DNA of 6,448 nucleotides from Rhodocyclales bacterium. GTDB lineage: Bacteria > Pseudomonadota > Gammaproteobacteria > Burkholderiales > Rhodocyclaceae. A program made the position numbers and the translations under genes. The DNA lies in contig JAJTBM010000178.1 in the NCBI GenBank assembly GCA_021286885.1, forward strand, positions 1 through 6,448, read 5' to 3'. This document shows positions 5,256 through 6,448 of this stretch, one piece after another (position 1 is the first letter of the stretch; each line of letters opens with the position of its first letter). The notes beneath the pieces are model-generated. The model worked only from the letters and a program-made list of their open reading frames with translations. It searched no databases and was not told where the DNA came from.

Positions 5256-6293
5256 ATGAACACCCCCCAGCCCCGCCCCAAAGCCGCGCCCAGCGGCCCC
5301 AAGAGCCTCAAAGCCGCCCTGCGCCTCACCTGGGATTTCCTATTCCATAAACCTGCCGACACTCGCCCGGATCAGCCCATCCCAGTGGCGCCCCTCACCC
5401 GCGCCGCGCTGGATGCCGCCCCCGACTACAGCCTGTGGCGCCTGGGCCACTCCACCGTGCTGCTCAAGCTGGAAGGCCGCTTCTGGTTGACCGATCCGGT
5501 GTTCGGCGAGCGGGCCTCGCCCTTTCGCCACCTGGGGCCGCGCCGCTTCCACGCCCCGCCCATCGCGCTGGCAGAACTCCCGCCCCTGGAGGCGGTAATC
5601 CTGTCCCACGATCATTACGATCACCTGGACAAATCCACCATCAAGGCCCTGGCCCGTAGCGCCCGCCATTTTGTGGCCCCCAGCGGGGTGGGCGATTTGT
5701 TGGCCGACTGGGGCGTGACCCGGGAACGCATCCATCAACTGGGCTGGTGGGAATCTATCCAAATCAGCGGCCTCACCCTGGTGGCCACCCCCGCCCAGCA
5801 TTTTTCCGGACGCGGGCTGGGGGATGCCAACCGGCGCCTGTGGTGCTCCTGGGTCATCCAGAGCCCCCGGGCCAAGCTCTTTTTCAGCGGCGACACGGGT
5901 TACTTTGACGGCTTCCGGGCCATCGGCGAACGCCACGGCCCCTTCGACCTGACCCTGATGGAAGCCGGCGCCTACGATGAACGCTGGGCCGCCGTGCACA
6001 TGCTTCCGCACCAGACCCTGCAAGCCCACCTGGACCTGGGCGGGCGCAGGCTGCTGCCCATCCACAACAGCACCTTTGATCTGGCCTTCCACCGCTGGAG
6101 CGACCCGCTCGAACAGCTCAGCCAGCTTGCCCCGGCTCAGGGAATTACGCTTCTTACCCCGATCATCGGCACCCGGCTGGATGTGCTCGCCCCCGAACCC
6201 ACCACCGCCTGGTGGCGCCAGCCCGCCCCCGAGGGCGCCCGGGGCCGGGCATCCTGCGGCATCTTCAAGCCGGGCCGTCTGTGCAGCCGGTGA
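5256..6293 (+). CDS. Metallo-beta-lactamase-fold hydrolase, UlaG/RomA/NAPE-PLD-like
   Basis: This 345-residue protein belongs to the broad COG2220-type metallohydrolases, which include UlaG lactonases, NAPE-hydrolysing phospholipase D and RomA. The metal site is complete: H118, H120, D122 and H123 in SHDHYDHLD, H182 in PAQHFSGRG, D213 in FSGDTGYFDG and H270 in LLPIHNSTF. GHSTVLL (64-70) and the segment around VHMLPHQTLQAHLDLG are typical of the RomA/NAPE-PLD branch. No signal peptide is evident; the N-terminus is Pro/Ala-rich and basic, so it is probably cytoplasmic or membrane-associated. The substrate is unknown: a phospholipid or lactone is possible by family. A TetR-type operator abuts the start codon and no Shine-Dalgarno is visible. 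Regulation by the upstream TetR is inferred. The last 20 residues look like a variable tail. Confidence 0.92.
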   Translation: MNTPQPRPKAAPSGPKSLKAALRLTWDFLFHKPADTRPDQPIPVAPLTRAALDAAPDYSLWRLGHSTVLLKLEGRFWLTDPVFGERASPFRHLGPRRFHAPPIALAELPPLEAVILSHDHYDHLDKSTIKALARSARHFVAPSGVGDLLADWGVTRERIHQLGWWESIQISGLTLVATPAQHFSGRGLGDANRRLWCSWVIQSPRAKLFFSGDTGYFDGFRAIGERHGPFDLTLMEAGAYDERWAAVHMLPHQTLQAHLDLGGRRLLPIHNSTFDLAFHRWSDPLEQLSQLAPAQGITLLTPIIGTRLDVLAPEPTTAWWRQPAPEGARGRASCGIFKPGRLCSR

Positions 6294-6312
6294 TCCCCCC
6301 GGTTACACGCAC

Positions 6313-6347
6313 CGTGGCTCCATAAACACCCAATGGCGTGGCTCCAT
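6313..6347 (+). repeat. 11-nt direct repeat CGTGGCTCCAT, two copies
   Basis: The copies are at 6313-6323 and 6337-6347, 24 nt apart start to start, just after the hydrolase gene. Both are near-complements (one G-U pair) of ATGGGGCCACG at 6350-6360, so the two copies could compete to pair with it. Confidence 0.7.
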
Positions 6348-6361
6348 GAATGGGGCCACGC
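6336..6361. other. Long hairpin downstream of the hydrolase gene
   Basis: GCGTGGC (6336-6342) pairs with GCCACGC (6355-6361), and the stem continues inward through a G-U pair, two C-G pairs and an A-U pair to a TGAA loop. About 11 bp can form. No T-run follows on either strand, so it is not a classic intrinsic terminator, but as the first strong structure after the gene it may define the 3' end of the message. Confidence 0.5.
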
Positions 6362-6366
6362 ATCCC

Positions 6367-6447
6367 TTACGCTGGGTACTCCATCACCTGCCGGAGACTG
6401 CCCGTGCCCTGTACCGCCCCCTCCCCTCGCCGCACCATCAAGCGCAA
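6367..6447 (-). other. Possible C-terminal end of a convergent gene (very tentative)
   Basis: A minus-strand frame entering from the right edge reads 26 sense codons ending VMEYPA and then TAA at 6369-6367. Its third codon positions are strongly G/C, like genes here, and the hairpin at 6336-6361 would then lie between two convergent genes. The opposite strand is also open from an ATG at 6346 to the edge (MNGATHPLRW...), so the choice cannot be made from 100 bases. I recognise neither product. Confidence 0.18.
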
Positions 6448-6448
6448 A

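Noticed and set aside
5340..6092. A 250-codon minus-strand frame within the hydrolase gene
   Set aside because: It lies wholly antisense to a gene with all metal-binding motifs, and its own translation shows no domain or plausible start signal.
1..6448. Insertion sequences, CRISPR arrays, tRNA genes, prophage genes or a defence system
   Set aside because: I saw no transposase, regular repeat-spacer pattern, tRNA-like fold or att-like repeat; all large frames are accounted for by regulatory, chemosensory and hydrolase genes.

Overview
The window looks like a chromosomal segment of a GC-rich proteobacterium. Gene content and protein style suggest a betaproteobacterium, perhaps near Rhodocyclales (inference only). 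It holds seven complete genes and one gene cut by the left edge. There is no sign of mobile elements, tRNA or rRNA genes, or CRISPR.

Region 1 (about 1-2851, minus strand) is the start of a chemosensory operon. In transcription order it encodes: a small regulator joining a MerR/excisionase-like DNA-binding domain to a degenerate receiver domain; a two-TM methyl-accepting chemotaxis protein with almost no periplasmic part; a single-domain CheY; a STAS-domain protein; and the N-terminal HPt domain of CheA, which runs off the left edge. The first two genes overlap by 4 nt, and the cheY ribosome binding site overlaps the receptor's stop codon. The later gaps are wider (78 and 35 nt) and hold hairpins that straddle the stop codons of cheY and the STAS gene. 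The likely logic is receptor to CheA to CheY, with the STAS protein and the DNA-binding protein as accessory outputs or regulators.

Region 2 (3055-4491, minus strand) is a MocR-type regulator: a GntR winged helix fused to a PLP-dependent aminotransferase-like domain. Its target is not evident.

Region 3 (about 4558-6293, plus strand) is a TetR-family repressor followed by a metallo-beta-lactamase-fold hydrolase of the UlaG/RomA/NAPE-PLD type. A good sigma70 promoter (TTTACA, 17 nt, TATGAT) precedes tetR. A TGAG...CACTCA inverted repeat lies directly after its -10 box, and a near-identical, perfect version lies just before the hydrolase start codon. This supports TetR controlling both itself and the hydrolase. 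A strong intrinsic terminator sits on the tetR stop codon, leaving only about 30 nt before the hydrolase ATG, so how the hydrolase is transcribed is an open question.

Region 4 (6294-6448) has no confident gene. It contains an 11-nt direct repeat, both copies of which can pair with one downstream complement.
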